This document shows, piece after piece, positions 60,685 through 64,000 of a stretch of 64,000 bases of DNA. The notes below the pieces were generated by a model that did not search any database, was not told the DNA's origin, and saw only the letters and a program-made list of their open reading frames with translations. The stretch comes from Ridgeia piscesae. Lineage: Eukaryota; Annelida; Polychaeta; Sabellida; Siboglinidae. The DNA lies in contig JAODUO010000127.1 of the NCBI GenBank assembly GCA_025642075.2, positions 115,001 through 179,000 of the forward strand, read 5' to 3'. A program made the translations under genes and the position numbers. Each line of letters starts with the position of its first letter. The first letter of the stretch is position 1.

Positions 60685-61200
60685 GCAGACGATAATTCTA
60701 CACGGTCCGTCTGCGCTGCTTGCTGCGAATTGAAAATCGAATCATGTACAATGCTGATATTGGCCACTAATCATATAGACCATGTAGAGTGCCTCCAACC
60801 AATCAGTTGTGCCGAATGGCAACCGGATTGAGTATTTCATCTCACGTCTCCCACGGTCTCTGTTTCATTACTATTACCAGTTGCTGAATCAATTTTGCTG
60901 TTTAATTCCGCTATTTCCGCGGCTAGAACTGCGCGATTGGTTCTAAACGTTTGCAACATTTTTTGCTGTCGGGGTGTAACTTAGCGTAAAGGTCGGCTAG
61001 TCGCGTCACAGCGGGCTCGTAATTGAGTGGTTTGCTAAAGACGTTTGTGTGCCGACATTGGAATGGCTTCGTGTGATTCGTTTTCTGGCAGTTCTAAATG
61101 TGGAAATGGATGAAGTAAAAAGGAACTGGAATTTCTCTTTGCTGCTACTGAAAATGTTTGTTGACGTATTTAAATACGTCTGTAATTTGTTGACTGCATT
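60685..61200 (+). promoter_or_regulatory. Putative promoter of a second gene
   Basis: A patch of about 400 bp with roughly 25-30 CpGs stands out from CpG-poor flanks, much like the promoter patch at 2.0-2.6 kb. It contains a forward CCAAT box (CCAATCAG, 60799-60806) and an inverted one (CGATTGGTT, 60935-60943), the arrangement typical of NF-Y promoters. It ends in a TATA-like core, TATTTAAATA, at 61167-61176 inside an 18-bp palindrome. A start site about 25-30 bp downstream would lie near 61200, just before an ATG at 61221. A young CpG-bearing repeat is the main alternative. Confidence 0.45.
61163..61180. promoter_or_regulatory. 18-bp perfect palindrome with TATA-like core
   Basis: GACGTATTTAAATACGTC is its own reverse complement. 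The ends provide TGACGT/ACGTC half-sites as in CRE/ATF elements, and the centre TATTTAAATA resembles a TATA box. It lies 41-58 bp upstream of the ATG at 61221, the right distance for a core promoter with a very short leader. Confidence 0.5.
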
Positions 61201-61220
61201 TTTATACATAAGTAGTTCGA

Positions 61221-61369
61221 ATGGCATGGCTAGTTAGTTCGACATTTGCACTGTGTTTGTGGTGTTCGTTCGCAGTACAGCTGTACCATATTGTGCAGAA
61301 AAAATGGAACTTGACAAATCGAGAGGCTCTTTGTCATGATGAAAACTTAGACTACGATATCGATGGAGT
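61221..61369 (+). CDS. Putative first exon of a secreted or membrane protein
   Basis: The ATG at 61221 (context cgaATGG) begins MAWLVSSTFALCLWCSFA, a textbook signal peptide. It continues about 32 residues with a sequon (NLT), a single cysteine and the acidic end LCHDENLDYDIDGV. The frame hits a stop at 61371-61373. Just before it are two possible donors, GGA|GTGTAA (phase 0) and GGAGT|GTAATG (phase 2), so it may be a first coding exon cut at the splice site. A lone Cys followed by an acidic, tyrosine-containing stretch resembles the start of TNF-receptor-type cysteine-rich domains, where a CC pair often follows, but no second exon was found here. A chance frame is possible. Confidence 0.38.
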
Positions 61370-61536
61370 GTAATGCCATAGTTGGTTTGAAATCCTTTCT
61401 TGATAATTATATATGTATTAGTGATCTGTGGTGTCATTTTCGTTAAGGCTTTAATTAAATTTTAATTAAATCAATTATTTTTACCAAAAGGTTGTCTTTT
61501 TAAATCAACATACAAATACTAACATTTGCTCCTCAG

Positions 61537-61565
61537 AATCCAACAACACTGAAATGAGGAAGTAA
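61537..61565 (+). CDS. Candidate alternative terminal exon B
   Basis: The acceptor TTGCTCCTCAG precedes 61537. In phase 1 from the membrane exon it encodes ESNNTEMRK and stops at 61563-61565. AATAAA hexamers at 62001 and 62018 could end the transcript. A weaker donor (GGAA|GTAAAA) within it could instead make a 25-nt microexon. It would give the receptor a very short basic tail. Confidence 0.28.
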
Positions 61566-61650
61566 AAGTTACGGAACACACTGTTTTATGTAGGAAATTT
61601 TTATGTAGGAAATGTTGCAATTTGTTTACGCGTTTTGTTTCTGTTTACAG

Positions 61651-61672
61651 GCTCGAAGCCAGTGCCAACTTC
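61651..61672 (+). CDS. Candidate exon 7 (22-nt microexon) of Ig receptor tail
   Basis: It is flanked by an excellent acceptor (TTTTGTTTCTGTTTACAG) and a perfect donor (TC|GTAAGT). Read in the phase left by the membrane exon, it gives GSKPVPTS, a natural continuation of RRSKQPK. It ends in phase 2, unlike the upstream phase-1 introns, as expected once the extracellular shuffling modules end. Further exons would lie downstream. Its weakness is its small size and its position beyond the putative promoter of another gene. Confidence 0.45.
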
Positions 61673-62614
61673 GTAAGTCCCTTTCATTTTACAGTAGTTA
61701 GACGGTCACTTAGAAAGCACACATGAAGGCAGTTTGATGCTTAGTAGACACATTTAATGTATTGTATTGTAATGTAATGTAATGGCCTATATAATACCAG
61801 ACGTTGTAATAAGATTTATATTGCATTGCACTGTAACTGGGTCGTTTTACACAGGTGTGTGTGATGACATCATACAGGTAGGGCTGTTGGGGAAGTGGCA
61901 TGGTCGAACCTCCCTTGGTGGTCACCTCAGTAATAGAGCCAACTTGCAATTAAGGTCACCGTAGGACAGGCCAAACCAATTTATAAATGTAGTCAAGTGT
62001 AATAAATTAGTCTCGCTAATAAAGTCACCTTTAAATTAAGGTCATTTCGACCTAATGCCAAGAGCAGCCTTGATATGGAGGTTTCACTGTATTTGTAATA
62101 ATGGTTCAACTTTGTAGCAGTTTCAGTGTGCCCGTTTGTGTATTTTGTGGTATTTTCCTGTAATGTTTTTCTCCAAATTCTCATATTTCCTGTCAGCGTT
62201 GCAATAGTCACAACTATATACAACCAGACATTGTGCAACGTGAAACGACACAGGTTTCTGTTTTGCAGTTATTTTGTTCAAATATTTTGACTTCCAAATG
62301 CTCATATAAGACCACATATCCATTGCAATAGTCGTAGCAGTAGTACAAACAGTAGTATTAATTCCGTCTCACCGTAATGGCCGCCATCAATCTTGGTTGT
62401 TTTCATTAGCCACAATTGACCTAATCTTACCTGGCAGCCCATCGTCACCTCGAGTATGACACATGGAGGTCACACGTGACACGTTGGGGTCAGCTCGTGT
62501 CACCACAACAAGTCGTATATCAACCACTGTCAAATGCCAGGGTCCTCCTGTACGAGTGCCACACCCACAATTTGCCATTAGTGTAACCGTAATTATTTTC
62601 TGACCAATTCATTT
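61673..62614. other. Non-coding sequence after candidate exon 7
   Basis: AT-rich sequence with a short TGTAATGTAATG run near 61760-61780 and two AATAAA hexamers at 62001 and 62018. A YY1-like ATGGCCGCCATC lies near 62379. No further exon is clear. Confidence 0.55.
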
Positions 62615-62735
62615 GTGTCCGACTGTTTCAGTCCACTGAGCTGTGTATGTGAGTTATAGACAGGACGGACAAAAGCAGTCTTTGTATACCTGATTAGTAA
62701 TGGCTGAATGCTTCCCGCTGAGGTTAAATGTCATA
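62615..62735 (+). mobile_element. SINE remnant (central domain)
   Basis: TCCACTGAGCTGTGTATGTG, then TATAGACAG, then ATGGCTGAATGCTTCCCGCT align in order and spacing with the interior of the SINE at 48931-49250 (TTCACTCAGCTGTATAAATG, TATAGACAG, ATGGCTGGATGCTTCCCAGA). The tRNA-like head and the tail are missing. It marks a second, older insertion of the same or a related SINE family. Confidence 0.7.
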
Positions 62736-64000
62736 TTTGTCATACATGGGGAAACATTTTGCAGTGTTCTTTGGCCTGGTGAAATACTGTATCTTCAGTT
62801 GTCATCCCAGTCAATACATTTGCGTTATTTACACTGAAGAATTACAGTATTTACAGTATATAGAATTGTGAAAGTCAGTCCCTGATATAACCAATATTAA
62901 TAATATTTGTGGTATGGCCTTGAGAATATTTTATGACATCAAGCTGACCTTGTATCCACTATGTCCTGCTAGTTGTTTGTGCAAATTTGATATTTAGTTT
63001 TGATCAAATTATCAGACAAACTATTAAACAGTTGATCTGGCAGAGTGAAATTTTTGTAGAAAATGGGCAGTCTGGTTGAGTTTGCTAGTCATCCGTTTTC
63101 GGCAGTTTTAGCCAAACTCCACATTCTTTTAAACCTGCCTACCCGGTAAGCATATTACTTAAAACGTTCTCACAACATGTATTTGAATTACAACTAATTA
63201 AAGCTAAAGAAATTGTAGAGACAGTTTTAATGATGTCCCTGGGTCTAAAATGCCCTCACTGTTCTCGTGGATTTGGGTAAACCATGAGAATGTAACAACA
63301 TCTAATCATGACCGACAGCTTCAAGAAACAACCCCTATTTTGACCACAGCTTATGCGGTGCAGTGACACTGTCCAGTATACCAATATACTTACTGTTCCC
63401 CTATTTTGCATGGGAAACTATTTTCACAGATACACACCTCCTTGCTACTCCTACCCCTTATCTCCCCTGGCTGACATTTGCCCACAACCACACACGATAG
63501 CTGTATGAAAACACATCCATGTAACAAAACACAGCTGTAATTTTAGCCGGGAACTATCTCAGGTCAGACAGAGGCTTCAAAGGGATTATTTGCCGCCTAG
63601 TGTCATTTATGGGATTTGTCTGCAAGGCATGCAATTGATATCTGGTTGTGATTCGGATGAATAATTGTCTTCGTTTGGCCTTTTCTATGTTGGTGGGACT
63701 GCTGTCAAACATACAGGGTGATGGAGACAATTGTGTTTTGTGGGGTAGGGGTGTTGTGGTGGGGTAGCTTGGTAGTTGGTCATTGGAAATAAAAAGTGGA
63801 CATTATTCGTCAACCTTTGGCCTGCTCAGTTGCAAACATATCAGTGTTGTATTGTTTTTCATTGTATACCATATAAATATTGAAATTAATTTATTAAATT
63901 TCACAATTGAAAGAAACAAATATAGCACAAAAACTACATGAGCTGTGTGAAATTTAAGGAATTCTGCTATCTATGAATACGTTAGGTATATTTTAAAGTT
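62736..64000. other. Window end: no gene securely seen
   Basis: CpG-poor sequence. One stretch from about 63431 follows a CACAG acceptor and, in the phase left by the 22-nt exon, reads a proline-rich YTPPCYSYPLSPLADICPQP and stops soon after. That could be a last exon but may equally be chance. Nothing else is recognised. Confidence 0.5.

Overview
The window is intron-rich, AT-leaning animal genomic DNA and is almost certainly from an invertebrate. Introns are very long, exons are short with textbook GT...AG borders, and microsatellites, minisatellites, a tRNA-derived SINE and non-LTR retrotransposon tails are scattered through. The SINE core resembles central domains known from mollusc and other lophotrochozoan SINEs, so a mollusc or close relative is my best guess, held with modest confidence. 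Nothing looks bacterial, viral or plasmid-like.

One plus-strand gene dominates. It encodes a type I membrane protein of the immunoglobulin superfamily. A signal-peptide exon (2364-2412) lies in a CpG-rich promoter patch, followed by a 38 kb intron. Three Ig-domain exons follow (40727-41053, 42326-42607, 50081-50344), then a 36-nt Pro/Thr stalk exon (54846-54881) and a transmembrane exon (59094-59210). All these introns are phase 1 and every junction keeps the frame, giving 358 residues up to the start of the cytoplasmic tail. Ig2 carries an extra cysteine pair, as in the C2 domain of CTX/CAR-type adhesion receptors. The C-terminus is unresolved: several candidate last exons lie between 59.67 and 63.6 kb.

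A second plus-strand gene may begin near 61.2 kb. There is a CpG-rich patch (about 60.69-61.08 kb) with two CCAAT boxes, an 18-bp perfect palindrome containing a TATA-like core, and 41 bp further on a 50-codon reading frame that starts with a classic signal peptide and ends next to possible splice donors. This is the least expected item in the window.

The introns hold three copies of a short inverted-repeat element (MITE), one with a near-perfect CTCF motif. They also hold a SINE and a SINE remnant, two different LINE 3' ends, four minisatellites (24, about 33, 36 and 12 bp units), long alternating purine-pyrimidine tracts, a 210-bp AT tract, a perfect 15-bp hairpin, and a CpG-rich patch in intron 4 with paired RFX X-box-like sites. 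The remaining intron sequence shows nothing I can name.
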